Shown: in pieces, positions 34,570 through 43,899 of the stretch
How positions within the stretch are numbered: position 1 is the first letter of the stretch
Layout: each line of letters opens with the position of its first letter
The notes under the pieces: model-generated
Database searches by the model: none
Told to the model about the DNA's origin: nothing
The model's input: only the letters and a program-made list of their open reading frames with translations
Assembly (NCBI RefSeq): GCF_030813515.1
Contig: NZ_JAUSUK010000001.1
Coordinates: forward strand, 124,001 to 188,000
DNA: 64,000 nucleotides
Source of the DNA: Rhodopseudomonas julia
GTDB lineage: Bacteria; Pseudomonadota; Alphaproteobacteria; Rhizobiales; Afifellaceae
Reading direction: 5' to 3'
Made by a program: the position numbers and the translations under genes

Positions 34570-35742
34570 CTAGCCGACGGCGGCCAGCCTCTCCCGCTTC
34601 TCCCGCCAGGCGGCGATCCGCTCCACGGCCCCGCGCAAGGTTTCCTCGCGCTTGGCGAAGCAGAAGCGGATATGCGAGCGCATATCGCCTTTGCCGTAGA
34701 AGGCGGAGAGCGGCACGGCCGTCACACCCGCCTCAAAAGTCATCGCCCGGCAGAAGGCGACATCGTCGGGCTCCGCCTCGCCGGTTGCCGCAATGGCGAA
34801 ATAAGTCGCCTCGACATCTTCCACCGCAAGGCCCGCCGCACGCAGACCGCCGACCAAGAGATCGCGGCGCCCCTCAAGCTCGGCGCGCAGCCCGCCGAAA
34901 TAGGCATCCGGCAGATTGAGCCCAAAAGCAACGGCCGCCTGCAGCGCCGGCGGCGTAGTGAATGTCACGAATTGATGCGCCCGCATGATCGGCTTCAACA
35001 GCGCCTCGCAGGCGGTGATGTAGCCGACCTTCCAGCCGGTGACCGAGAAGGTTTTGCCGGCGGAGCCGATACGCACCACCCGGTCGCGGACCTCCGGCAG
35101 GGCAAAGAGGGTGCGGTGCTGCCTGCCATCGAAGACGAGGTGCTCATAAACCTCGTCGCAGATCGCCACGAGATCGTGCTTCAGCATGAGATCGGCGAGG
35201 AAGCGCAGCTCTTCTTCGCGGAGAATCCGACCGATCGGGTTCCACGGCGTGTTGAGAATGAAGGCCCGCGTCTTCGGCGTGATCGCGGCTTCAAGACGCT
35301 CAAACGGCAGGCCCCAGTCCGGCGGGGCGACGCGCACCGGCACAGGCACCGCACCGGCACGGCGGATGATCGGCTGGTAGCTGTCATAGGCGGGCTCGAA
35401 GACGATCACCTCGTCGCCCGGCTCCAAGAGCCCGAAAAATGCGTCCGCCAGCGCCTCGGTCGCGCCCGAGGTGACGAGCACTTCCTTTTCCCAGTCGACG
35501 CTGAGGCCGAGAAAGCGTCTGGCATTCTCGGCCACCGCCTGGCGCAGAGCCGGCAGGCCGGCCATCGGTGGGTATTGGTGCGGCCCGGAGCGCAGGGCGG
35601 CAATTGCGGCCTCGACCACCTCCTCCGGCTCCAGCCCTTCCGGGAATCCCTGCCCGAGATTGATGGCGCCGGCCTCGGCGGCCATGCGCGACATGGTTTC
35701 GAAAATGGTGGTATCGAGCGCACCGAAGATGGAATTTGCCAT
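34570..35742 (-). CDS. Class I aminotransferase (YbdL/kynurenine-methionine aminotransferase type)
   Basis: A 390-residue PLP enzyme. AINLGQGFPEG at the N-terminus, LNTPWNPIGRIL, and the Schiff-base Lys in SAGKTFSVTGWKVGY resemble the YbdL/KAT group that transaminates methionine, glutamine or kynurenine. The N-terminus is set at ATG 35742 because the conserved fold begins immediately after it. It stands alone on the minus strand; specificity is not readable. Confidence 0.88.
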   Translation of the reverse strand: MANSIFGALDTTIFETMSRMAAEAGAINLGQGFPEGLEPEEVVEAAIAALRSGPHQYPPMAGLPALRQAVAENARRFLGLSVDWEKEVLVTSGATEALADAFFGLLEPGDEVIVFEPAYDSYQPIIRRAGAVPVPVRVAPPDWGLPFERLEAAITPKTRAFILNTPWNPIGRILREEELRFLADLMLKHDLVAICDEVYEHLVFDGRQHRTLFALPEVRDRVVRIGSAGKTFSVTGWKVGYITACEALLKPIMRAHQFVTFTTPPALQAAVAFGLNLPDAYFGGLRAELEGRRDLLVGGLRAAGLAVEDVEATYFAIAATGEAEPDDVAFCRAMTFEAGVTAVPLSAFYGKGDMRSHIRFCFAKREETLRGAVERIAAWREKRERLAAVG

Positions 35743-36022
35743 TGATTGTCCGCCTGGCTGCGAAAGAGGATGCGGCGGGATGCCCACCGGCAGCGCATCG
35801 CTCCTTCTAATTGCCTGAGGCTGATCAAGAAAGAGCATCCACGCCGCACTTTTGGCGCGAGGAGATGCACGCCTCACGCGTAGAAGCTGATCCCCTCCGA
35901 GGCCGGGATGCGCCCCTCAGCCGCAGAAATCTGCGCTCCTGGCATTGAACAAAAGCCCGCCCCGACCGTTCGTCTCCCGTATCATTCGAAGGGCAACGCC
36001 CGACACCCGTGGAGAAGCATTC

Positions 36023-36403
36023 ATGAAAATCAAACTCGCCGCCATGTCCTCTGCCGCCGTCTTGCTGGCGACTGGCCTCGCGTTTGCGCAAGGCGCCTGG
36101 GTCGAGGTCGAAGACGACGACATGGCCGTCAACATCCCGGTCGATCCCCCGACCTATACGGTCGGCGATCTCGACGACATGGAGATCGTGGGCCAGGACG
36201 GAGAGGAAATCGGCGAGGTGAATGAGATTCTCGCCTCCGGCGATGGCTCCTCGATGGCGGTCGTCACGGATGTCGGCGGCTTTCTCGGAATGGGCGAACG
36301 CAATGTCGTCATCCCTCTCACCGATGCCCGCATCCACAACGACCAGATCATCATCAATATGACGAAGGACCAGATCGAGTCCCTCGACGAATGGGCGAAA
36401 TAG
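36023..36403 (+). CDS. Exported PRC-barrel domain protein
   Basis: A 126-residue protein with a Sec signal (residues 1-24, ending AFAQG) and a single PRC-barrel domain (YTVGDLDDMEIVGQDGEEIGEVNEIL, then VVIPLTDARI). The mature protein is strongly acidic. PRC-barrel proteins of this size are common in alphaproteobacterial periplasms, often stress-related, but their function is undefined. GGAGAA precedes the ATG. Confidence 0.8.
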   Translation: MKIKLAAMSSAAVLLATGLAFAQGAWVEVEDDDMAVNIPVDPPTYTVGDLDDMEIVGQDGEEIGEVNEILASGDGSSMAVVTDVGGFLGMGERNVVIPLTDARIHNDQIIINMTKDQIESLDEWAK

Positions 36404-36584
36404 GCCTGCGATAGGCAACGATCCGGCTCCGCGGCGGCGATGTGTTCGCCGCGGAGCAAAATGCCAACTTATCTCCTTCGAAGCGTGAGCTGACGGGAAA
36501 GCGGGCATATGTCTTGGCGAAGGCCGCGCCCAAGCAAATTTCGGGTACCCTCGTGCGGCGGCCGGCTGTAAGCAGCGCGCAGCA

Positions 36585-38129
36585 ATGCTCGACGCCACTC
36601 CCCTTTTGCGCATCTATGCGCGCCACCGTCTTTCCCATCTTTCGCGGCAACACCCGGACGAGGTCCAGAGCCGGCAATTGCTCGCGCTCACACGCCACGC
36701 CCGAGAGACGCGTTTCGGGCGGGCCCACGGCTTCGACGAGATCCGGTCGGTTGAGGATTTTCAAGCGGGTGTGCCCCTCCGCCGCTATGAGGATTTCTGG
36801 ACGGAATACTGGCAGACGGCTTTTCCCGTTCTCAAAGGCCTGACCTGGCCAGACCAGATCGCAAACCTTGCCGTGACGTCCGGAACGTCGACGGGGCGCG
36901 TCAAATATATCCCAATCAGCCACCAGATGGCGCGCTCCAACAACCGCGCGGCTGTCGATCTTCTTGTCCACCACGTCGCGCACCGGCCGCAAAGCCGCGT
37001 CATGGCCGGCAAGAACTTCGTGCTCGGAGGGACGACGGCCCTCAAAGACCATGGCAGCGGTGTCGTGAGCGGCGATCTCTCCGGCATCGCCCGCCTCGAA
37101 GTGCCGCCGCTCCTGGCAAGTTTCGTCTTTCCGGATCCGGAGCTGGCGCGCGAAACCGATTGGGCGCGCAAGGCCGGCGCGATGGCGCGCGCTTCACTGT
37201 CTGAGCCGATCCGCAGTATCGCCAGCATCCCGAGCTGGATGCTGCTCTTCTTCGAGGAGCTCGCAAAAATCACCGGCAAGAGGCGGCTCGTCGACATCTA
37301 TCCGGGCCTTGAACTCGTCAGCCATGGCGGCGTCGATTTTGCGCCTTACCGGGAAGCCTTTGCCGAATGGATGGAGGGCAGCCATGCGGAGCTGCGCGAG
37401 GTCTATCCGGCAAGCGAAGGGTTTATCGCGCTTGCCGACGAAGGACCGGAGGATGGTCTCCGCCTCTTCCTCGACAACGGCCTCTTCTTCGAGTTCGTGC
37501 CGGTAGAGGAGCTTGGACGCGCCGCCCCCACACGGCACTGGATCGCAAACGCCGAGATCGGGCGCAATTACGCGCTCGTTCTTTCCAACAATGCGGGGCT
37601 TTGGGCCTATGTCCTCGGCGATACGGTGCGCCTCGTCTCGCTCGATCCGCCACGCATCAAGGTCACGGGGCGCATCTCCGAATATCTGTCGGCCTTCGGC
37701 GAGCATTTGACGCCCGAGGAGATTGCCAAGGCGCTCCTCGGCGCCGCGGCCAATGCCGGTTTGCAGATCGCCGATTATTCCGTCGGTCCAGTGTTTCCCT
37801 CGAGCGACACTGCTTCGCGCGGCCGCCATGTCTACGTCATCGAATTCCGCGGCCGACAGCCCTCAGAGGATGAACTCGAGAGCTTTGCGGCCGAGTTCGA
37901 TTACACGCTCATCCTGAACAACGACGATTACGATTCACACCGCCAGGGTGGTTTCGGCATGGACGCGCCGGAGGTGATCGCGGTCGCGCCTGGCACCTTC
38001 GCGGAATGGATGCGCCGCCGCGGCAGGCTCGGCGGCCAGAACAAGGTGCCGCGCATCATCAACGATCCGGAAATCCTCACGAGCCTCGTCGGCCTCGCCC
38101 GCGAGAGCAAGGTTGCGCATCGACGCTGA
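36585..38129 (+). CDS. GH3-family acyl-acid-amido synthetase
   Basis: A 514-residue member of the GH3 (auxin-responsive) branch of the acyl-adenylate-forming superfamily. The three ATP-binding motifs are visible: SGTSTGRVKYIPIS (about residues 103-116), YPASEGFIAL (about 271-280) and YVLGDTVRL (about 342-350). Plant members link amino acids to jasmonate, auxin or benzoates; bacterial homologues are widespread but largely uncharacterised. No signal peptide. A weak RBS and no convincing alternative start were seen. It is flanked by a PRC-barrel protein and a zinc metallopeptidase with no obvious biosynthetic partner, so the acid and amine substrates are unknown. Confidence 0.85.
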   Translation: MLDATPLLRIYARHRLSHLSRQHPDEVQSRQLLALTRHARETRFGRAHGFDEIRSVEDFQAGVPLRRYEDFWTEYWQTAFPVLKGLTWPDQIANLAVTSGTSTGRVKYIPISHQMARSNNRAAVDLLVHHVAHRPQSRVMAGKNFVLGGTTALKDHGSGVVSGDLSGIARLEVPPLLASFVFPDPELARETDWARKAGAMARASLSEPIRSIASIPSWMLLFFEELAKITGKRRLVDIYPGLELVSHGGVDFAPYREAFAEWMEGSHAELREVYPASEGFIALADEGPEDGLRLFLDNGLFFEFVPVEELGRAAPTRHWIANAEIGRNYALVLSNNAGLWAYVLGDTVRLVSLDPPRIKVTGRISEYLSAFGEHLTPEEIAKALLGAAANAGLQIADYSVGPVFPSSDTASRGRHVYVIEFRGRQPSEDELESFAAEFDYTLILNNDDYDSHRQGGFGMDAPEVIAVAPGTFAEWMRRRGRLGGQNKVPRIINDPEILTSLVGLARESKVAHRR

Positions 38130-38283
38130 GGAGCTTGCAGGTCCGCCGAACGGGAACCACTGCGGCGCTCGTCCATTCATGGCGAGCCGGGCATTCATTG
38201 CGAACCAGCCTCCCCCAAAGCGAGCCGGGCGTCCGTTGCGCTCCGGCGATGGTCGCGCGCGCCCGCAATCCAGGTCATTGTCG

Positions 38284-39384
38284 ATGAAGCTTTTCTCCTG
38301 CCCCGTGTGTTCTCAGATCCTCTTCTTCGAGAACACGATCTGCGAGCGTTGCCGTTCCACGCTCGGCTACGAACCTTATTCCAACGCCATGTTGGCGCTC
38401 GAAGATCGCGGGGACGATTTCGAGGCGGTCGGGGACGGCGCTCCTGAGGGACACTGGCGATATTGCGCCAACGCCACTTTTGGCGTCTGCAACTGGCTGA
38501 TTCCGGCCGACAGCGGCGAGACCTTTTGCGCGGCCTGCCGCCACAATCTCACCGTTCCGGATCTATCGAGGCCCGAAAACCTCGCCTTGTGGCGGCGCAT
38601 GGAGGCAGCCAAGCATCGCATGATCTATACGGCGATGCGGCTTCGCCTGCCGCGTCTGACACGCAGCGAACATCGAGAAGGCCTCGGCTTTGCCTTCCTC
38701 GCCGACGCGCCACATGCCGGGAGCCGGGTGATAACCGGCCACGACAATGGCGAGATCACCATCGCGCTCGCCGAGGCGGACGATGCCGAGCGCGAACGCA
38801 GGCGCATCGCCATGGGCGAGCCCTATCGCACGCTTCTCGGCCATTTCCGTCACGAGGTCGGGCACTGGTACTGGGACCGGCTGGTGCGCGAGGGCGGCGG
38901 GCTCGAGGTCTGCCGCGCGATCTTCGGCGACGACCGCACCGATTACGGAGAGGCCCTCAAGGCACATTACGCGAGCGGACCGCGCCGCGGCTGGCGAGAC
39001 GAATTCGTTTCCGCCTATGCCGGCGCCCATCCTTGGGAGGATTTCGCCGAGACCTGGGCGCATTATTTCCATCTCGTCGACACGGTCGAGACCGCACACA
39101 ATTGGGGCATCTCGACCGCACCTGCCGTCGACCGCGACGGGCATCTGACGGTCACGGTCGATCTCGACGTCTTCGCCGACGATGTCGGCATCGGTGCGAT
39201 CATGAAAGCCGGCCATGCCGTCACCGCGGCGCTCAACGCCTTCAACCGGGCGATGGGCCTGCAGGATCTCTACCCGTTCGTGCTGTCACCCGCCGTCATC
39301 GGCAAGCTCGGCTTCATCCACGATCTCGTGCATGGCCGGATTGGGGACGGTGCTCGCGGAACATCATGGTTATCAGAGCGTTAA
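38284..39384 (+). CDS. Putative zinc-binding metallopeptidase with N-terminal zinc ribbon
   Basis: A 366-residue protein. An N-terminal treble of CPVC...CERC (residues 6-23) and a second pair (CNW, CAAC) make a zinc-ribbon region. The peptidase core has the gluzincin-like motif HEVGHWYWDRL (encoded near 38851-38883) followed by YGEALKAHYASGP and the Glu/Asp-rich WEDFAETWAHYFH, which could supply the third ligand. This matches a conserved alphaproteobacterial family annotated as putative zinc-binding metallopeptidase. ATG 38284 is set by the start of the zinc ribbon. Cytoplasmic; substrate unknown. Confidence 0.78.
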   Translation: MKLFSCPVCSQILFFENTICERCRSTLGYEPYSNAMLALEDRGDDFEAVGDGAPEGHWRYCANATFGVCNWLIPADSGETFCAACRHNLTVPDLSRPENLALWRRMEAAKHRMIYTAMRLRLPRLTRSEHREGLGFAFLADAPHAGSRVITGHDNGEITIALAEADDAERERRRIAMGEPYRTLLGHFRHEVGHWYWDRLVREGGGLEVCRAIFGDDRTDYGEALKAHYASGPRRGWRDEFVSAYAGAHPWEDFAETWAHYFHLVDTVETAHNWGISTAPAVDRDGHLTVTVDLDVFADDVGIGAIMKAGHAVTAALNAFNRAMGLQDLYPFVLSPAVIGKLGFIHDLVHGRIGDGARGTSWLSER

Positions 39385-39398
39385 CCGGAGATCTGCAT

Positions 39399-39429
39399 AT
39401 CTTGAGTCAAGATCGCGACATGAGTCGCG
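39399..39429. terminator. Two adjacent perfect hairpins between convergent genes
   Basis: ATCTTGA-G-TCAAGAT (39399-39413) is followed immediately by CGCGAC-ATGA-GTCGCG (39414-39429). They occupy the 76-nt gap between the metallopeptidase and the ALDH gene, which converge, so a bidirectional terminator or mRNA-end element is the simplest reading. No T-tract is present. Confidence 0.5.
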
Positions 39430-39460
39430 CATTCTTCAGAAAGTGATTCAAGAGCCGCCG

Positions 39461-41707
39461 CTAGGTTCCGTAAGGCACCCAGATATTTTTCACCTGCGTC
39501 GCATGGACGAGATAGTCGCGTCCCTGCCCCTCAGCGGCATCGCGCCAGTCGATCCGGCGCCCGTCGACAGACCAGATCACCTTGAGATTGCCAGCGGCCT
39601 CGCGCTCGAAATCGGCAAATCCGTCAGGGCCGGCGAAATGCCAGCACGCGGCGACATCAACATGCCGGCCAAGTGTTGCCGAAAGCTCAAGAGGATCGCC
39701 GGTGACGACATTGACGACACCTGCCGGCAGGTCGCTCGCCCCAAGGACCTGCGAAAAATCCAGCGCCGCGAGCGGTGCGGCCGCGGAGGGAACGACGACG
39801 ACGCGGTTGCCCATGGCGATTGCCGGCGCCACCAGCGAGACGAGCCCCAAGAGCGGCGCCTGCGGCGGACACAGAACGGCCATCACGCCGACCGGTTCAT
39901 GGATTGCGATCGTCAGATGGCGCGCCAGCGTGGAATGCACCGCGCCGTCAAATTTATCGGCCCAAGCCGCGTAATAGGCGATGCGCGCAACCGAAAGCGC
40001 GACCTCTTCGGCAGCGGCCTCGGCGCTTACTTCCGTCATGGCGCAAAGCCTTGCCGCAAATTCGGTGCTGCGGGCCTCCACCCTCTCAGCGAGGCGACGG
40101 AGCGCCTGCGCCCGCTGATGACCGCTCGTCGACGCCCAGCCCCCGCACTTGCCCGCAGCTTCGACAGCGCTGTTGATATCCTTGGTTTTGGGAGCGACGG
40201 ACAGATCGGTCTTGGGCAAATCGGCGGGGACACGCCCCCTCGGCCATGCCGGTTTTAAATAGCCCAAAAACCCTTCGCGACCGCCATCACGACCGAAGCC
40301 GCTTTCCTTGACGCCACCGACACCGACGGCCGCATCGAAAAAGTTCGTTCCATTCACCCAGACGATGGACGTCTGAAGCTTCGTTGCCATCTCGAGCGCC
40401 AGGCCGGCATTCTCGGAGAAGATCGTCGCGGCGCGGCCATAGCGGGAATGGTTGGCGAGTTTCAGCGCCTCGTCCGGCGTGCGGAAGGTGGTGGAGCGGA
40501 TGATCGGGCCTGCGATCTCCGCCTCCGCCACGCCCATGGCCGGTGCCACATCGCTCACGAGCGTCGGCGGAAAAAAGCGACCTTCTCCCGGGATGTCGGC
40601 GTCCGCCTGCCAGACCTCCGCCCCCTCGGCGCCCGCCATCGCCACCAGCCCGGTGAGACGGGTGAGATCGGCATCGTCAGCGAGCGGTCCGCAATCGGTC
40701 GATGTCTCCAGCGGATCACCGAGTTGCAGCTTCGCCATGCGCCGCTTCAGCTTTGTGTGAAGCCGTTCGGCCACGCCCTCCTGGACGAGAAGCCGCATGC
40801 CGGCACAGCAGCTTTGCCCCTCGCTCAGAAAACTCCCGTCGACGAGGCTTTCCACCGCCGCATCGAGATCGGCATCCGCGAAAACGAGGAAGGGTGTCGT
40901 CGTACCAAGGTCCAGGGCGAGCTCCTTGCCGGTGCCGGCCAGCGTCTTGCGGATCTCGCGACCGCGCGCCACCGGCCCGGTGAAACCGATCCGCGCGATA
41001 TTCTCGTGGGCAACCAATGCCGCGCCCGCCGCCTCACCCGTGACGATGTTGACGACACCGCTCGGAAGTCCGGCCTCTGCCACGACCTCGGCGAGGGCGA
41101 GCGCGGAGAGCGGCGCACGCTCAGGCGGGACAACGACGAGGCTGTTTCCGGCGGCGAGTGCCGACGCGATTTTTCCCGCAAGCACCGAGAGCCCGCCCGC
41201 GCGAGCGCTGATCGCGCCACAGACCCCGAGCGGGCGATAGCCAGCAAACTCGCTTTCGACGAGTTCCGCCCATCCCGCAGCATGGTTGAAATGCTGGATC
41301 GCGAGCGGCAGATCGATATCGCGGCTGTCGCGGAGCGGCCGTCCCGTCTCGAGCGAGATGAGCACAGCAAAGAAGCTCGCCCGCTTCTCAAGACCTCGCG
41401 CCAGGGCATAGAGATGACGGGCGCGGCGATGACCGGGCAGCGCCGACCAGGTCTCGAAGGCGTTTTTCGCAGCCTCGACCGCCGCCTCAATTTCCGCCGC
41501 TCCTCCGGCCTCCACCTGCGCCAGCACCTCGCCCATCGCGGGATTGCGCACGGGCAGGCGCTCGCTGTCCGTGGCTGCGCGAAAGCCGCCGTCGACAAAC
41601 TGCCCGAACCCGCTTTCGTGGCGAGCGAGCCAGTCGCGCACGGCCGCATCGCTCTGGCGCGCAGGGCCGTAATCCATCGTCTCCAGGATGTCGGTCACCG
41701 CTGCCAT
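39461..41707 (-). CDS. Two-domain aldehyde dehydrogenase (ALDH16-like)
   Basis: A 748-residue protein made of a full ALDH domain (residues 1 to about 480) and a second, truncated ALDH-like domain that lacks the catalytic cysteine, as in ALDH16. In domain 1 the catalytic Cys is residue 300 (GQSCCAGMR). The general-base Glu expected in LELGG is replaced by Asp266 in LDLGT, which is unusual. The gene lies 10 nt downstream of deoC, whose product makes acetaldehyde from deoxyribose 5-phosphate, so this enzyme probably oxidises that acetaldehyde. ATG 41707 is used because GGAGACGAGG precedes it. Cytoplasmic. Confidence 0.82.
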   Translation of the reverse strand: MAAVTDILETMDYGPARQSDAAVRDWLARHESGFGQFVDGGFRAATDSERLPVRNPAMGEVLAQVEAGGAAEIEAAVEAAKNAFETWSALPGHRRARHLYALARGLEKRASFFAVLISLETGRPLRDSRDIDLPLAIQHFNHAAGWAELVESEFAGYRPLGVCGAISARAGGLSVLAGKIASALAAGNSLVVVPPERAPLSALALAEVVAEAGLPSGVVNIVTGEAAGAALVAHENIARIGFTGPVARGREIRKTLAGTGKELALDLGTTTPFLVFADADLDAAVESLVDGSFLSEGQSCCAGMRLLVQEGVAERLHTKLKRRMAKLQLGDPLETSTDCGPLADDADLTRLTGLVAMAGAEGAEVWQADADIPGEGRFFPPTLVSDVAPAMGVAEAEIAGPIIRSTTFRTPDEALKLANHSRYGRAATIFSENAGLALEMATKLQTSIVWVNGTNFFDAAVGVGGVKESGFGRDGGREGFLGYLKPAWPRGRVPADLPKTDLSVAPKTKDINSAVEAAGKCGGWASTSGHQRAQALRRLAERVEARSTEFAARLCAMTEVSAEAAAEEVALSVARIAYYAAWADKFDGAVHSTLARHLTIAIHEPVGVMAVLCPPQAPLLGLVSLVAPAIAMGNRVVVVPSAAAPLAALDFSQVLGASDLPAGVVNVVTGDPLELSATLGRHVDVAACWHFAGPDGFADFEREAAGNLKVIWSVDGRRIDWRDAAEGQGRDYLVHATQVKNIWVPYGT

Positions 41708-41717
41708 CCTCGTCTCC

Positions 41718-42758
41718 TCATCCCACCGCATGACGCACCGCAGATGAAGGGCGCCCGGTGATGAATTGTTCGATCTGCCGTTCGATGTCGCCAAGCAGCG
41801 AACTTGCGCCGATACGAAAGAGATCGCGTTCCAGCCAGTCCCGGCCGAGCTCTTCCTTCATCAGGATCTGCCAGGCGAGCGCGTCCTTCGCCGTCTTCAG
41901 CCCACCCGCCGGCTTGAAGCCGATTTTCACCCCCGTTCGATCGAGATAATCGCGGATCGCCCGCACCATGACGAGCGAGACCGGCAGGGTGGCGTTCACA
42001 TCCTCCTTGCCGGTGGATGTCTTGATGAAATCGGCCCCGGCCATCATCGCCACCATGGAGGCGCTGTAGACATTCTGAAACGTCTTCAGATCGCCGGTCG
42101 CCAGGATCGCCTTCATATGGGCGGCGCCGCAGGCTTCGCGCATCGCCGCCACCTCGTCATAGAGGGCCTGCCAGTCCTGCGCGAAGACATGGGCGCGGGT
42201 GATCACGATATCGATCTCGCTCGCCCCCTGCGAGACGGCGTAGCGGATTTCCTCCAGTCGGAGCGGCAGCGGCATCAGACCGGCCGGAAAGCCCGTGGCG
42301 ACGGATGCGACAGGAATGCCGGAGCCGTCCAACGCCTTCACGGCCGGGCCGACCATGGTCGGATAAACACAGACGGCAGCGACGGTCGGCATGTCGGCAA
42401 GCCCGAGCGCATCGACGAGATCGCTCCGCGACGGCCGCCGCGCCTTGGCGCAGAGACGGCGCACACGCGCCGGCGTGTCGTCCCCCGCCAACGTGGTGAG
42501 ATCGATCGCCATCAGCGCCTTCAAAAGCCAGGCCGCCCGCCATTCCTTTTTCAGCCCCCGACGCCCCGCCAGCGTACCGGCTCGCCGCTCCACGGCCGAG
42601 GCATTGATGCGCATCTCCTCGAACCAGTCTTTCTTGAGCGGCATGCCCGGATTGCGCGCATGATCCCACGTCGGCGCGATCCCTTCGGAGCCGCCCGCTG
42701 CGGGTACGCGCCCAATGGCGAAAGGGGCGCCGAACGGAAAGACGCGCTCTTCAGACAT
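41718..42758 (-). CDS. deoC: Deoxyribose-phosphate aldolase
   Basis: A 346-residue class I aldolase that splits 2-deoxyribose 5-phosphate into glyceraldehyde 3-phosphate and acetaldehyde. The Schiff-base Lys is in DFIKTSTGKEDV and the proton-relay Lys in IGFKPAGGLKT. It is longer than the 220-260 residue bacterial DeoC because of an N-terminal extension of about 80 residues, typical of the eukaryote-like/long DeoC group. ATG 42758 has GGGAGCGAG upstream. It forms a two-gene unit with the ALDH16-like gene for deoxynucleoside use. Confidence 0.9.
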   Translation of the reverse strand: MSEERVFPFGAPFAIGRVPAAGGSEGIAPTWDHARNPGMPLKKDWFEEMRINASAVERRAGTLAGRRGLKKEWRAAWLLKALMAIDLTTLAGDDTPARVRRLCAKARRPSRSDLVDALGLADMPTVAAVCVYPTMVGPAVKALDGSGIPVASVATGFPAGLMPLPLRLEEIRYAVSQGASEIDIVITRAHVFAQDWQALYDEVAAMREACGAAHMKAILATGDLKTFQNVYSASMVAMMAGADFIKTSTGKEDVNATLPVSLVMVRAIRDYLDRTGVKIGFKPAGGLKTAKDALAWQILMKEELGRDWLERDLFRIGASSLLGDIERQIEQFITGRPSSAVRHAVG

Positions 42759-42870
42759 TTCTCGCTCCCGGTTTCGCAAACGCGGCCGCTTTGCGTGCCC
42801 ACATAAGGCGGATCGGAGCTGCGCCGAGCCTCCATCGGCCCTCGCCAGCCTCGATCATTCTCGGCCGACC

Positions 42871-43899
42871 TTAGCGGCGCGTATAGCTGACGGGAACGGT
42901 AAAGGTCATGGAGCTCCGCCCGAACTCGGGCGGGATGCGCGGAAAGGGTGAGGCCCGATTGACCATGGCGACGGCCGCCCGGTCGAGCGCGGCATCGCCA
43001 GAAGAGCCCGTGAGGCGCACACCGCCGGCCGCACCCGAGGCGGAGATCGTGAAGCGCACGGTCACCGTTCCATCGCCGCGCCCGCCGGAAGGATAGCGTT
43101 TGTAGCGCGCCAGATGGGCATAGATGCGGCTGTTGTAGGTCGCCATCGCGCGTCGGCTCGGCCCCTGCGCCTGACTGCCGCCGCCACCGGCACGTGCTCC
43201 GGCGCTCGGCGCCGGACGGCTGCGGGCGGCGTCCCGGCGCGCGGCCTCCTGGCTTTCGGCACGACGGCGGGCTGCCGCTTCGGCACGCTCACGTTCGCGC
43301 CGTTCGGCGGCTTCTCTCTCGGCCTGCTTTTCGGCGCGGTAGGCTTCCAGCACCTCCTGCGGCACGCTGTCGGGCCGCGCCTGCGGCATTGCCACCTCAG
43401 GCTGAGGCGAGAGGGCGGTCATCTCCGTCACCTCTTCCACCGACTGCAGCACCTCTTCGACCGGCTCCACCTCTTCGGCCGGTCGCGCGTTCGCGACCTC
43501 GTCGGGCTCGCTCGGCAACGCCCTCTCCGGCGGCACCTGTTCCACGGCTTCCGGTTCAGGCGGCTCGGCCGTTACCTCATCTTGAGGCTGCGGCGCCTCT
43601 TCGGGGGCGACCTCCTCCAGCGTTTCTGGTGCAACGGTTTCGGCGACCTCCGTCTCCTCCACGGGATCGAGCGCCTCACCCGTTTCGACAACGTCGCTCG
43701 GGCTTTCGGCCTCGTTGGCGCTCACATCGCTCATCATCTGGAAGAAATCCGCCTCGGCAATACCGGAGACCGCTTGAGGCTGGCCGGCACCGCCATCGAG
43801 CGCAGAATCTGGCAAGGCGGTGAACGTGACCAAGGCCGCCGCATGCAATACGACGGCGACGACAGCGGCAACGATCCAGGCAACCCGGTCCTTCGTCAC
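42871..43899 (-). CDS. tonB: TonB-family energy transducer
   Basis: A 342-residue protein with one N-terminal membrane helix (residues 9-29), a long Pro/Glu/Val-rich periplasm-spanning region, an Arg/Ala-rich coiled-coil-like stretch (about 185-235) and a C-terminal TonB domain (YNSRIYAHLARYKRYPSGGR, then GSSGDAALDRAAVAMVNRA and a final VPVSYTRR). It passes proton-motive energy from ExbBD to outer-membrane receptors. It overlaps the second exbD by 4 nt. No TonB-dependent receptor gene lies in the window. Confidence 0.9.
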   Translation of the reverse strand: MTKDRVAWIVAAVVAVVLHAAALVTFTALPDSALDGGAGQPQAVSGIAEADFFQMMSDVSANEAESPSDVVETGEALDPVEETEVAETVAPETLEEVAPEEAPQPQDEVTAEPPEPEAVEQVPPERALPSEPDEVANARPAEEVEPVEEVLQSVEEVTEMTALSPQPEVAMPQARPDSVPQEVLEAYRAEKQAEREAAERRERERAEAAARRRAESQEAARRDAARSRPAPSAGARAGGGGSQAQGPSRRAMATYNSRIYAHLARYKRYPSGGRGDGTVTVRFTISASGAAGGVRLTGSSGDAALDRAAVAMVNRASPFPRIPPEFGRSSMTFTVPVSYTRR

